Assembly: GCF_015533855.1 (NCBI RefSeq)
Contig: NZ_AP024154.1
Location: forward strand, 995,001 to 1,059,000
Origin: Echinicola sp. 20G
Lineage (GTDB): Bacteria > Bacteroidota > Bacteroidia > Cytophagales > Cyclobacteriaceae
DNA: 64,000 nucleotides
Direction of reading: 5' to 3'
Positions within the stretch are counted from its first letter, which is position 1; each line of letters begins with the position of its first letter. Both the position numbers and the translations under genes were made by a program. This document shows positions 36,142-43,862 of this stretch, one piece after another. The notes beneath the pieces are model-generated. The model was not told the DNA's origin. It ran no database searches and saw only the letters and a list, made by a program, of their open reading frames with translations.

Positions 36142-37332
36142 ATGCTAAAGGATAAAGTAAAAGATTTGGCTGCTCAGCTGCTCAGTCAAATCACTGACAA
36201 TAGAAGACACATCCATGCCAATCCGGAACTTTCATTTGAAGAGCACCAAACCAGTGCCTTTGTGGAAGAAAATTTAAGGAGCATTGGTATCACCAAGATT
36301 GAACGCAAAGCTGACACAGGACTTGTAGCATTGATCGAAGGCAAAAATCCTGAGAAAAAAGTCATCGCCTTGAGAGCAGACATGGATGCCCTGCCCATAA
36401 TCGAACAAAATGATGTGCCCTATAAATCCAAGAATGAAGGGGTAATGCATGCCTGTGGACATGATGTGCACACTGCTTCCCTTCTTGGCGCAGCCAAAAT
36501 CCTTCATGAAGTCAAAGATGAATTTGAAGGAACCGTTAAGTTGATCTTCCAGCCCGGAGAAGAAAAGATCCCTGGAGGAGCATCATTGATGATCAAAGAC
36601 AAGGCTTTGGAAAACCCAAGACCAAGTGCCATTGTTGGGCAACACGTGATGCCACTAATCGATGCTGGAAAAGTAGGCTTTCGCAAAGGCATGTACATGG
36701 CCAGTGCCGATGAACTTTACTTGACTGTCAAAGGCAAGGGAGGACATGGTGCCATGCCAGAAACGCTAGTAGATCCTATTTTAATTGCTTCACATATTAT
36801 TGTGGCCTTGCAGCAAGTGATCAGCCGCAATGCTAGTCCTAAAATTCCTTCGGTATTGTCCTTTGGACGCATAGAAGCCTTAGGGGCTACCAATGTGATC
36901 CCAAATGAGGTGAAAATCCAGGGAACCTTCAGAACACTGAATGAAGAGTGGAGAGCAGAAGCCCACAAAAAAATGGTTAAAATCGCTGAAGGGTTGGCCG
37001 AAGGTATGGGAGGTGAAGTAGATTTTGAAGTAAGAAAAGGATATCCATTTCTGCAAAATGCACCTGAATTGACAGATCGAGCCTATAAAGCTGCTCAGGA
37101 ATATTTAGGTGAAGAAAACGTGGAAGATTTGGATATTTGGATGGCAGCAGAAGACTTTTCCTATTATACTCAGGAAATGGATGGTTGCTTTTATCGATTA
37201 GGAATTAGAAACGAGGCAAAAGGCATCACCAGTGGGGTGCACACGCCTACTTTTGATATTGATGAAAGTGCACTCGAAGTGGGAGCAGGCCTAATGGCTT
37301 GGATTGCCATTAATGAACTTTCTGAAGGCTAA
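36142..37332 (+). CDS. M20 family amidohydrolase/peptidase
   Basis: Zinc-dependent hydrolysis of an N-acyl or N-carbamoyl amino acid or dipeptide in the cytoplasm (no signal peptide). In the 396-residue protein, the metal-binding and catalytic region shows RADMDALP, MHACGHDVHTASLLGAA, and 'FQPGEEKIPGGASLMI' with the catalytic Glu pair; 'MAAEDFSYY' and 'GVHTPTFD' are the C-terminal ligand motifs of the IAA-amino-acid hydrolase/hippuricase group. The dimerisation domain lies at about residues 185-300. The gene follows the SPOR-like lipoprotein gene with a one-base gap. Confidence 0.94.
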   Translation: MLKDKVKDLAAQLLSQITDNRRHIHANPELSFEEHQTSAFVEENLRSIGITKIERKADTGLVALIEGKNPEKKVIALRADMDALPIIEQNDVPYKSKNEGVMHACGHDVHTASLLGAAKILHEVKDEFEGTVKLIFQPGEEKIPGGASLMIKDKALENPRPSAIVGQHVMPLIDAGKVGFRKGMYMASADELYLTVKGKGGHGAMPETLVDPILIASHIIVALQQVISRNASPKIPSVLSFGRIEALGATNVIPNEVKIQGTFRTLNEEWRAEAHKKMVKIAEGLAEGMGGEVDFEVRKGYPFLQNAPELTDRAYKAAQEYLGEENVEDLDIWMAAEDFSYYTQEMDGCFYRLGIRNEAKGITSGVHTPTFDIDESALEVGAGLMAWIAINELSEG

Positions 37333-37377
37333 TCTTCTTCGGTAAGTGCACGATTGTTTACGGACAAATCATTAAAC

Positions 37378-38148
37378 ATGAAGAAACTGTTTATTGCGCT
37401 TTTTTTGTGCACTTCAATGACTTTTCAATCTTTTGGTTGGGGTCAGAATGGTCACCGGGTAATTGGGCAGATTGCTGCTTGGCATCTCAATTCAAAAGCC
37501 CAAAGAAGCATTGCCAAAATATTGGGCCATGAATCCATCCCCATGGTCGCCAATTGGATGGACCAAATTAGATCAGACCATAATTACGATTACGCCTACA
37601 CATGGCACTTCCTTACAGTTCATGAAGGCGAAGGCTATAACCCTGCCATTCAGGAAGAGGGTGGAGATGCTTATGAAACTTTACAGCGACTCATTGATGA
37701 GCTTAAAAACAAACCCTTATCGCTGAAGAAAAAGCAGGAAAACCTGAAAATGTTGATCCATATTGTGGGAGACTTGCACCAACCTTTACACGTGGGTACA
37801 GGAGAAGACATGGGAGGCAATAAGGTAGATGTTTATTATTTCAATCAAAAAACCAACCTTCATACCGTTTGGGACACCAAGATGATTGAAAGGCAGCACC
37901 TCAGTTATACTGAATTGGCCACTCACCTAAACAACAGAGCCGATAAACAAACAATTAAGGAGTTACAGGATGCTCCTTTGTCAGCATGGTTGGAGGAAGC
38001 AGTCTCCCTCAGACCATTCGTTTATGATTTGCCCGAAAACAAGCGACTTTCCTATGAATATGACTATAAATACTTCCCCATTATTGAAGACCGTCTTTTG
38101 GCAGGTGGAATCAGGTTGGCAGGAATCCTTAATGACATTTATGGTTAA
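37378..38148 (+). CDS. S1/P1 nuclease, secreted
   Basis: Zinc-dependent single-strand nuclease/3'-nucleotidase. The 256-residue protein has a signal peptide ending SFG, leaving Trp as the first mature residue (W-GQNGHRVIGQIA), which in this family coordinates zinc with its N-terminus. Other ligands are visible in 'WMDQIRSDHNY', 'WHFLTVHEG', LIHIVGDLHQPLHVG and 'NLHTVWDTKMI'. The frame is open 8 codons upstream (37354), but the ATG at 37378 places the signal peptide correctly. It follows the M20 gene after 45 bp and may be cotranscribed. Confidence 0.94.
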   Translation: MKKLFIALFLCTSMTFQSFGWGQNGHRVIGQIAAWHLNSKAQRSIAKILGHESIPMVANWMDQIRSDHNYDYAYTWHFLTVHEGEGYNPAIQEEGGDAYETLQRLIDELKNKPLSLKKKQENLKMLIHIVGDLHQPLHVGTGEDMGGNKVDVYYFNQKTNLHTVWDTKMIERQHLSYTELATHLNNRADKQTIKELQDAPLSAWLEEAVSLRPFVYDLPENKRLSYEYDYKYFPIIEDRLLAGGIRLAGILNDIYG

Positions 38149-38175
38149 GTAAGCAATGACCAACTATCCTGTGCG

Positions 38176-39177
38176 TTAACTGCCCTGCATTAGCGTCCTT
38201 TTGATCCTGCTTAAAGCATATTTGTCTCTATATTGAATAGGTGAAAGTCCTGTGATTTTCTTAAAAACTCCTCTAAAAGCCTTGCTGTCGGAATAACCAA
38301 CATCATACATCACTTCATTGACCGTCTTTCGACCTTTTTCCAATTCCTGCTTGGCAGCCTCCATCTTGACCCTTTGGATGTACTCAACCACTGTATTTGA
38401 AGTGGCATTTTTGAATCTCCTTTCCAAGCTTCTTCTACCTACTCCAAACATTTGAGCCAATTCATCTACAGTTATTCTTTCCGTGAAGTTTTTCTCAATG
38501 TACTTCTGGGCTTTCAATATTTCTTCATCGTGATGTTCTTTTTGACCGGTAAAAAGGATGAAATGGGACTGGCTATTCCGGTCTATATCGATCATAAATG
38601 ACTTTGCCGCCATCACTGCCACTTCCCTTCCCAAATATTTCTCAATCAGGTAAACCAATAAACTTGTAAATGAAAAAGCCCCACCACTCGTATATAAGCC
38701 GTCGGTATCCGTAATGATCTTATCATCCACCATAAGAGATTGGGGAAAGCGTTTTCTAAATTCATTAGCAAACTGCCAATGGGTGGCACATTGTTTTCCA
38801 TCTAAAAGTCCTGTTGCGGCCAAGAAAAAACAGCCAATACATAAGCTGGCCACTTCGCTACCTCTTTTATAGTTTTTGATAATCCAAGGCATAAAGTCAG
38901 CATTGGCCTCAATCACCTCATCAAAATCTCCATGAATCGCCGGAATCACGATTAAGTCTGTACTCTCCACTTCATCAATAAGCTTTTCGGGATGAATCTC
39001 ATATAAGCCAGTAGATTGCTGGGCAGGCCTGGATAGCCCTACCAGCTGAAGCTGAAAATAAGGAGGTTTGCCCTGACTAATCAGCCATCCATTAACCCAA
39101 GAAAAGATTTGATAAGTGCCTTCAATGTTAACCAAGCTAAAATGGCCACTCGGAACAACAATAGATACATTTTTCAT
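38176..39177 (-). CDS. GlxA-type AraC family transcriptional regulator
   Basis: The 333-residue regulator has an N-terminal DJ-1/PfpI-like domain (about 1-190; the nucleophile-elbow position reads VASLCIGCFFLAATGLLDG, with cysteines kept) and a C-terminal AraC/XylS DNA-binding domain (about 225-325) with two HTH motifs, ITVDELAQMFGVGRRSLERRF and 'VMYDVGYSDSKAFRGVFKKITGLSPIQYR'. The ligand is unknown. It is divergently transcribed from a run of VOC and other small stress-type genes across a 115-bp spacer, so it is a candidate regulator of that run (inference from position). Confidence 0.92.
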   Translation of the reverse strand: MKNVSIVVPSGHFSLVNIEGTYQIFSWVNGWLISQGKPPYFQLQLVGLSRPAQQSTGLYEIHPEKLIDEVESTDLIVIPAIHGDFDEVIEANADFMPWIIKNYKRGSEVASLCIGCFFLAATGLLDGKQCATHWQFANEFRKRFPQSLMVDDKIITDTDGLYTSGGAFSFTSLLVYLIEKYLGREVAVMAAKSFMIDIDRNSQSHFILFTGQKEHHDEEILKAQKYIEKNFTERITVDELAQMFGVGRRSLERRFKNATSNTVVEYIQRVKMEAAKQELEKGRKTVNEVMYDVGYSDSKAFRGVFKKITGLSPIQYRDKYALSRIKRTLMQGS

Positions 39178-39292
39178 AACACTAAGGTATTCAGAACCTT
39201 TGTCGCAATCAACCCTTCACATTGACGTATTTGCACTCCTTTATTCTTTCTTCTATCTTCTAAATTTGTAATGAACCTAAAATTTAAAAATT

Positions 39293-39703
39293 ATGCCTTC
39301 TAAAATTTTTGTTAACCTACCTGTAAAGGATTTGAAAAAGTCCATGGAGTTCTTTAAGCACCTCGGATTTACTTTCAATGAGCAATTTACTGATGAAAAA
39401 GCGGCCTGCTTGGTCATTAATGATGGGAGCATTTATGCTATGCTTTTGACGGAGCCATTTTTCCAAGGATTTACCAAGAAAGCCATTGCTGACGCGACCA
39501 AAACGACCGAAGTATTGATTGCATTGGATATAGAAAGCAAACAAGCGGTCGATGACATGGTCTCCAAAGCCATAGAGGCAGGAGGGAACACTTATATGGA
39601 TCCAGCAGATCATGGCTGGATGTACCAACACAGCTTTGCTGACCTCGATGGACACCAATGGGAGCTCTGCTATATGGATGAAAGTGCCTTACCAAACCAG
39701 TAA
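39293..39703 (+). CDS. VOC family protein
   Basis: The 136-residue protein has one glyoxalase/bleomycin-resistance/dioxygenase (VOC) domain made of two beta-alpha-beta-beta-beta halves: 'PVKDLKKSMEFFKHLGF' at the start and 'DLDGHQWELCYMD' at the end, as in the COG3607-type glyoxalase-like lactoylglutathione lyases. The activity is not determined by sequence. It heads the plus-strand run and is followed after 5 bp by a PhnB-like VOC gene. Confidence 0.9.
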   Translation: MPSKIFVNLPVKDLKKSMEFFKHLGFTFNEQFTDEKAACLVINDGSIYAMLLTEPFFQGFTKKAIADATKTTEVLIALDIESKQAVDDMVSKAIEAGGNTYMDPADHGWMYQHSFADLDGHQWELCYMDESALPNQ

Positions 39704-39708
39704 ATGTG

Positions 39709-40131
39709 ATGATCAATATTAGCCCATACCTTAGTTTTGACGGGAATTGTGAGGAAGCCTTAAATTTCTACCAAAGTTGCTTTGGTGGTGACATCTTTCT
39801 GATGAGGTTTCAAGACGGCCCTATGAAGGACCAATTTCCCGAAAGTCAACAAAGCCTGATCATGCATGGTGAGATGAAAAATGAAAACTTCACGATCATG
39901 GCCACTGACATGCAAGGCCCTGCGGGTCACCAACCAGGCAATGATATGTCGAATATCCTGACTTTTGATGATGAATCTCTACTGCGCAAGTGTTTTGCAT
40001 TGCTCTCAGCTGGAGGAACAATATTGGAACCTGTAGGCCAACAATTCTGGGGAGATATATTTGGAGAACTTCGGGACAAGTACGGAAAAAAATGGAAAAT
40101 GCTTTTACCCTTAAACCAACCCAACTCATGA
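39709..40131 (+). CDS. PhnB-like VOC family protein
   Basis: The 140-residue protein begins INISPYLSFDGNCEEALNFYQSCFGGDIFLMRFQD, the PhnB/3-demethylubiquinone-methyltransferase-like VOC pattern, and ends with 'QFWGDIFGELRDKYGKKWKMLL', the matching terminal motif. No clear metal ligand set is kept, as often in this subgroup. The frame starts with GTG at 39706; the following ATG (39709) is used. It overlaps the next gene by 4 bp (ATGA). Confidence 0.9.
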   Translation: MINISPYLSFDGNCEEALNFYQSCFGGDIFLMRFQDGPMKDQFPESQQSLIMHGEMKNENFTIMATDMQGPAGHQPGNDMSNILTFDDESLLRKCFALLSAGGTILEPVGQQFWGDIFGELRDKYGKKWKMLLPLNQPNS

Positions 40132-40523
40132 AAAAGGATAAAATTATTTATTGGGTAAGCACATGGATCATTTTCCTCTGGGACGGGCTTATGCCTGCCC
40201 TGACTTCCCATACGGAATTGGCCGTAGAAGGCATACGGCATTTGGGTTACCCAGATTATTTCAGGGTAGAACTGGTTGTACTCAAGGTTTTGGGAGCATT
40301 GGCACTTATCATTCCCCAAGTACCTGATCGTGTAAAAGAGTGGGCCTATGCAGGCTTTGCCATTACTTTCATTTCGGCATTTGTGAGTCATTGGGCCATC
40401 GATGGCTTTGGTTTACAAACCATTTTCCCGCTATTTGTATTTGCCATTTTGTTGGTTTCTTACAGGTACTTCCATAAACTTCAAACCAAGAGCAATTTGG
40501 AAGAAAGTGTTTTGACAAACTAA
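40128..40523 (+). CDS. DoxX-like family membrane protein
   Basis: The 131-residue protein has four hydrophobic helices in the DoxX-like (DoxX_2) pattern: 'IYWVSTWIIFLWDGLMPAL' first, then 'YFRVELVVLKVLGALALIIPQVPDRVKEWAYAGFAITF', and 'SHWAIDGFGLQTIFPLFVFAILLVSYR'. The start is the ATG of an ATGA overlap with the PhnB-like gene, so the two are coupled. Function unknown. Confidence 0.88.
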   Translation: MKKDKIIYWVSTWIIFLWDGLMPALTSHTELAVEGIRHLGYPDYFRVELVVLKVLGALALIIPQVPDRVKEWAYAGFAITFISAFVSHWAIDGFGLQTIFPLFVFAILLVSYRYFHKLQTKSNLEESVLTN

Positions 40524-40544
40524 ACTTTCCAAATCTGTAAGATT

Positions 40545-41069
40545 ATGAACATGCAAAACAAAGATGTATTTTCTGAACTTGAAGAGATCAGCAAAAGGCT
40601 ACTTTTCCTCCTGGAAAGCGCCAACGAATCAGACCTCAACCGAATTCCTTTCGAAGGAAGTTGGACCGCAGCGCAAGTGGGTGACCATTTGCTAAAATCG
40701 TATGGGGTGGTAGATACATTGAATGGTCAAACTGAAAATTGTAACCGAGCTGCTGACCAGAAAGTGTGGAACATCAAAAATACCTTTTTGGACTTTTCCC
40801 TTAAAATGAAATCCCCAGAAGCCATTCTTCCGGCTTCTGGGGTGATTTCCAAATCACACTTAATAGCCAACTTAAACAAAAAATTGTCTTCATTCAAACT
40901 TTTCGAAAATCAAGACCTGACCCTGGAATGTAAAGATTTTACCATTCCTGAATATGGACCCTTCACCCGCTTGGAATGGTTGTGGTTTACCATTTTCCAT
41001 ACCTGCCGTCACACCTACCAGCTTGAAAGGATCCTAGCCAGCTTGAAAGCCAAATATGCGTGGTACTGA
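40545..41069 (+). CDS. DinB-like superfamily protein
   Basis: The 174-residue protein resembles the DinB/YfiT four-helix metal-binding fold: 'GSWTAAQVGDHLLKSY' supplies the first His after helix 1, and 'LEWLWFTIFHTCRHTYQLERI' the C-terminal HxxxH-type pair. Members include thiol-dependent S-transferases and proteins of unknown role. It is 21 bp after the DoxX-like gene in the same run. Confidence 0.85.
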   Translation: MNMQNKDVFSELEEISKRLLFLLESANESDLNRIPFEGSWTAAQVGDHLLKSYGVVDTLNGQTENCNRAADQKVWNIKNTFLDFSLKMKSPEAILPASGVISKSHLIANLNKKLSSFKLFENQDLTLECKDFTIPEYGPFTRLEWLWFTIFHTCRHTYQLERILASLKAKYAWY

Positions 41070-41129
41070 ATTCCTTGTATATTGATAACTTTAAAGCTCA
41101 GTAACAAAGAATAACAAATTGAAAACCTT

Positions 41130-41486
41130 ATGACCGAGAAAGGAAAGTTCCTAAAAAACTTTAATGAAGCGTTTGCTACTGGTGATCTGGATACCATTCT
41201 AGATTCATTGACAGATGATATTGAGTGGAATATTGTTGGAGATAAAACAATCTTGGGAAAGGCTGCTGTACAAAGTGAACTTCAGCAAATGATGCCAAAA
41301 GCTCCCCTTAAAATAAGCTTGGACCAAATTATTACCCACGGAAAGGAAGCTGCAGTAAGTGGGAAAATAAAGATGGGTGATGAAAGTCTCTACGCCTTTT
41401 GTGACACTTATGAATTTAGCAGCTTCAAAAATCCAAAGATCAAAAAGATGGTTTCTTTCGTTATTAAAATAAACCAACTCAAATGA
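41130..41486 (+). CDS. NTF2/SnoaL-like protein
   Basis: The 118-residue cone-shaped alpha+beta protein of the NTF2-like superfamily: 'FNEAFATGDLDTILDSLTDDIEWNIVGDKTILGKAAV' is the standard opening. It can be an enzyme (isomerase/cyclase type) or a binding protein; no specific catalytic set is identifiable. It overlaps the next VOC gene by 4 bp (ATGA). Confidence 0.87.
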   Translation: MTEKGKFLKNFNEAFATGDLDTILDSLTDDIEWNIVGDKTILGKAAVQSELQQMMPKAPLKISLDQIITHGKEAAVSGKIKMGDESLYAFCDTYEFSSFKNPKIKKMVSFVIKINQLK

Positions 41487-41869
41487 TCATGTTAGAATCC
41501 AGCAAAGCATTTGGTAGTTTCGCCGTAAATAATCTAGAAGAAGCCAAGGATTTTTACACAAATACCCTTGGTTTGAAAGTCACTGATCACCCTATGGGCT
41601 TATTGGAATTGCATACCCCCAGCAACCAAGCCATCATCATTTACCCCAAGCCAGACCATATACCCGCAACATTCACCATCTTAAACTTCCCTGTAAAAAA
41701 TCTAGAGAAGACGGTGGATGCACTTATCATAAAGGGAGTAACCTTTGAACAATACACCGGACAAATTCAAACCAACGAAAAGGGAATTTCAAAAAGCAAG
41801 CACGGCCCCCATATTGCCTGGTTCAAGGATCCTGCAGGGAATATCCTTTCATTGATAGAGGAAGGTTAA
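41483..41869 (+). CDS. VOC family protein (glyoxalase-like)
   Basis: The 128-residue single VOC domain: 'FAVNNLEEAKDFYTNTLGLKVT' at the N-terminus and 'GPHIAWFKDPAGNILSLIEE' at the C-terminus. Metal-ligand-like H and E residues are present (GPHIAWF, LIEEG), but the substrate is unknown. It is last in the run of small genes; an alternative in-frame ATG is at 41489. Confidence 0.88.
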   Translation: MIMLESSKAFGSFAVNNLEEAKDFYTNTLGLKVTDHPMGLLELHTPSNQAIIIYPKPDHIPATFTILNFPVKNLEKTVDALIIKGVTFEQYTGQIQTNEKGISKSKHGPHIAWFKDPAGNILSLIEEG

Positions 41870-41882
41870 TGGAAGAAACAAA

Positions 41883-42392
41883 TTATAGCTTAACACGCTC
41901 AAGTGTATCTCCAAAAATAATAAGAGCATCAGGAAAAATCATCAGATATTCTATTGTATCAACCTTACTTCTAAATTCATCAGTACAGTTTTGAAATAGG
42001 AGATAAGAATGTCCATTAGAATTGTATAAAGAAAAATTAGAAGAAAATCCGCTATTTAATCCAGATCCCTCATTTTGTCTTTCATCAATATTCAAATCAT
42101 ATTGGGAAAGTTTACCTTCATTTTTATTTTCAAACTGAAATTCAAGTACTTGGATTTGCCTAGATAGACCGATATCTATGATAGAATCATCAATATGAGA
42201 AATCTTATAAATTCCCGAATCGGTTCTAACTGTAATCCGCTCCATTCCAAATGGTTCAACTATATCTTCTATTTCAAAAGTATCGCTCACATAATAAATA
42301 TTATTAGTAATATCCCACATACCTTCTAATGGCCGATGATGAGGTGAACAGCTAAAGAAAACGACAATCATTATTGACAAAAACATTTTCAT
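41883..42392 (-). CDS. Hypothetical lipoprotein
   Basis: The 169-residue product begins MKMFLSIMIVVFFSCSPHHRP with a lipobox cysteine at residue 15. The mature part is predicted mostly beta and matches no family I know; it resembles small calycin-like lipoproteins only in general shape. The open frame starts at a TTG three codons upstream, and the ATG at 42392 is chosen. It lies 87 bp downstream of the hypothetical membrane protein gene on the same strand. Composition is more AT-rich than the neighbouring operons. Confidence 0.65.
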   Translation of the reverse strand: MKMFLSIMIVVFFSCSPHHRPLEGMWDITNNIYYVSDTFEIEDIVEPFGMERITVRTDSGIYKISHIDDSIIDIGLSRQIQVLEFQFENKNEGKLSQYDLNIDERQNEGSGLNSGFSSNFSLYNSNGHSYLLFQNCTDEFRSKVDTIEYLMIFPDALIIFGDTLERVKL

Positions 42393-42479
42393 TTCTTGCA
42401 ATTTCTATTTCATGGAATGAATTTGCTCATTCCGAATTAGAAAACAATTTCACTTTCTAATATCGATAAAGAGCCTCAT

Positions 42480-43115
42480 CTATTTATTTACAAGATCCTT
42501 TTCTGTTATCTTTTCCCAATATTCTTTTAGATTTGAGGCCTTCTTAAAAAATGATTTTAAAATAGTAATTGAAAAAATCATTCCTACTAAGAGCATTAAA
42601 AAATTCCAATACCAGATTAATGGCTTCTCATTAAGCTTAATTAAAATACAGTTCTTATCTATATTTATTAATTCGGACTCTATCATTTTAAAATCTTCAA
42701 AATCTAAGTTTTCAAAACCAGATTTTACCAAACCCCTTATAGGCTCACCAGCATCAGGAATACACCCTCCATCTTCAGCACAGTATGGACTTTGTTTATC
42801 TAACCTTACAAAAACCTTAATATTTATGGGTTTCTTTTGAACCAATTTATCATATTGAGCGGAGCTTATAATGGGGTAAATCACATCAATATCACCACCT
42901 CTGTCCGGTTGGTAGAAAATAGAATTCCCTTTTAATGGGATTCCGTTAGATATTTCCAAATTCCTTTCAGAGTGAATTTCAACCTCTTCAAACTCCCCAA
43001 TATCATATCGAGTCAACTCTCCATGATAAATATTAATTAATATTCCATCTATTCCTTTCCAAGCAACAAAAATAAATAACCCTCCAAAAATAAATTTATA
43101 TAAAACAGTTTGCAT
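42480..43115 (-). CDS. Hypothetical membrane protein
   Basis: The 211-residue product has an N-terminal hydrophobic helix (about residues 5-25) and a second helix near residues 165-190, with a roughly 135-residue extracytoplasmic domain between them and a charged cytoplasmic tail. The outer domain contains two close cysteines (SPYCAEDGGCIPD), possibly a disulfide. The topology recalls DUF3592-type proteins but I cannot assign a family. AT-rich like its neighbour. Confidence 0.65.
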   Translation of the reverse strand: MQTVLYKFIFGGLFIFVAWKGIDGILINIYHGELTRYDIGEFEEVEIHSERNLEISNGIPLKGNSIFYQPDRGGDIDVIYPIISSAQYDKLVQKKPINIKVFVRLDKQSPYCAEDGGCIPDAGEPIRGLVKSGFENLDFEDFKMIESELINIDKNCILIKLNEKPLIWYWNFLMLLVGMIFSITILKSFFKKASNLKEYWEKITEKDLVNK

Positions 43116-43246
43116 TTGTAAAAAAGCTTAATTCTAGCAATTTTATGTTAAGACCTATCGTATTTGAAAAGTAAGTAATTAATTATAAACGAACTTTATT
43201 GAGTATAAAAAAAAGCCGAAATAAAAATTTCAGCTTTACCATATTG

Positions 43247-43318
43247 TAGTCCCGACAGGAATCGAACCTGTATCTAAAGTTTAGGAAACTTCTATTCTAT
43301 CCATTGAACTACGGGACC
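43247..43318 (-). tRNA. tRNA-Arg (anticodon CCT)
   Basis: A full cloverleaf on the minus strand: acceptor GGTCCCG / CGGGACT (first pair G-U), D-stem GTTC / GAAT, anticodon stem GAAGT / ACTTT with loop TTCCTAA, T-arm ACAGG-TTCGATT-CCTGT, discriminator A. CCA is not encoded. The anticodon CCT reads AGG. Its 5' end is 5 bp from the stop codon of a GIY-YIG gene, and nucleotides 1-26 are repeated exactly at 43621-43646. Confidence 0.95.
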
Positions 43319-43323
43319 ATTTA

Positions 43324-43566
43324 TTAATGTGTAAATAGGGTCTTCAATTTTTCTTTCCCTATTCCTGATTTCCAATATTTTTCTCTTTTTCTGGCAAGCG
43401 CCCGCGATTCAACCTCCTCTTTGTAAATCAACTTCCATGGGGTAAACCCTTTGGTAGACTTCGTCTTACCAGCATTATGCTCCTCTAATCTCCTTTCGAG
43501 ATCAGAGGTAAAGCCAACATAAATCCTTTTGGCTACTTCACTCCTTAGTGCATATACCGTGTACAC
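43324..43566 (-). CDS. GIY-YIG nuclease family protein (URI-like)
   Basis: The 80-residue single-domain protein: YTVYALRS is the GIY strand, RIYVGFTSDLERRLEEHN the YIG strand with the catalytic Arg and His, TPWKLIYKEEV the central strand, and 'ARKREKYWKSGIGKEKL' holds the metal-binding Glu. Length and motifs match the URI/COG2827 group of small GIY-YIG proteins. The start is a GTG. It lacks any second DNA-binding domain. It is oriented like the tRNA-Arg gene, ends 5 bp before it, and is flanked upstream by a palindrome and a repeated tRNA 5' half, which suggests a role in a tRNA-targeting element rather than in DNA repair. Confidence 0.9.
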   Translation of the reverse strand: MYTVYALRSEVAKRIYVGFTSDLERRLEEHNAGKTKSTKGFTPWKLIYKEEVESRALARKREKYWKSGIGKEKLKTLFTH

Positions 43567-43600
43567 CTTTCTACTGCTCTAAATCACGTTCTCAAACTTC

Positions 43601-43620
43601 CCTGCCTGCCGGCAGGCAGG
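43601..43620. repeat. Perfect 20-bp GC-rich palindrome
   Basis: CCTGCCTGCCGGCAGGCAGG is its own reverse complement, strongly GC-rich against AT-rich surroundings, and abuts the orphan tRNA 5' half at 43621 without a spacer. It could be the terminal recognition structure of the GIY-YIG element or a REP-like extragenic palindrome. Confidence 0.9.
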
Positions 43621-43647
43621 TATTCTATCCATTGAACTACGGGACCA
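43621..43647 (-). repeat. Orphan 5' half of tRNA-Arg (direct repeat copy)
   Basis: Identical over 27 bp to 43293-43319. It contains the acceptor 5' strand and the whole D-arm but nothing beyond nucleotide 26, so it cannot make a tRNA. Confidence 0.92.
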
Positions 43648-43776
43648 GGATATTATGTTTGTCTTCAAAATAGGAAGGTACTGAATACCTCACAGGATGT
43701 TGAAGGAACAACCCTCTATTTTCGAGCCGCAATTTAAAACATATTTTTTTTAAACTACAAATATTCCTTGGCTAAC

Positions 43777-43808
43777 TTGTTCTTTTCAAGATAAATCCGC
43801 TATCTTTG
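43777..43808 (+). promoter_or_regulatory. Promoter of the rpsP-rimM-trmD operon
   Basis: TTG at 43777-43779, a 21-bp spacer, then TATCTTTG at 43801-43808, matching the Bacteroidota TTTG / TAnnTTTG promoter. It is 55 bp before the rpsP start codon. Confidence 0.75.
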
Positions 43809-43862
43809 CATTCCAAATTTACGATGGACGGGATCCATCAATTAACTTAATATCAATATACT

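Larger units (their letters stand above)
43293..43647 (-). mobile_element. Candidate minimal GIY-YIG element inserted in tRNA-Arg gene
   Basis: Exact 27-bp direct repeats (43293-43319 and 43621-43647) bound a 301-bp segment that holds a GIY-YIG nuclease gene and a perfect 20-bp palindrome. The repeat is tRNA-Arg nucleotides 1-26 plus one base upstream. One repeat copy is part of the intact tRNA; the other is an orphan 5' half. The unit length is 328 bp. The arrangement fits an insertion at the tRNA position 26/27 boundary that brings its own copy of the 5' half and so keeps the tRNA functional. Excision by recombination between the repeats would restore one tRNA. Mobility is inferred, not shown; a partial duplication with a passenger gene is the alternative. 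Confidence 0.65.

Noticed and set aside
39230..39268. Promoter TTTG / TAAATTTG before the first VOC gene
   Set aside because: The -7 element fits, but the spacer of 27 bp is too long for the Bacteroidota promoter, so it was not listed.
43621..43647. Second tRNA-Arg gene
   Set aside because: Only nucleotides 1-26 are present; the anticodon arm, T-arm and 3' acceptor strand are missing.
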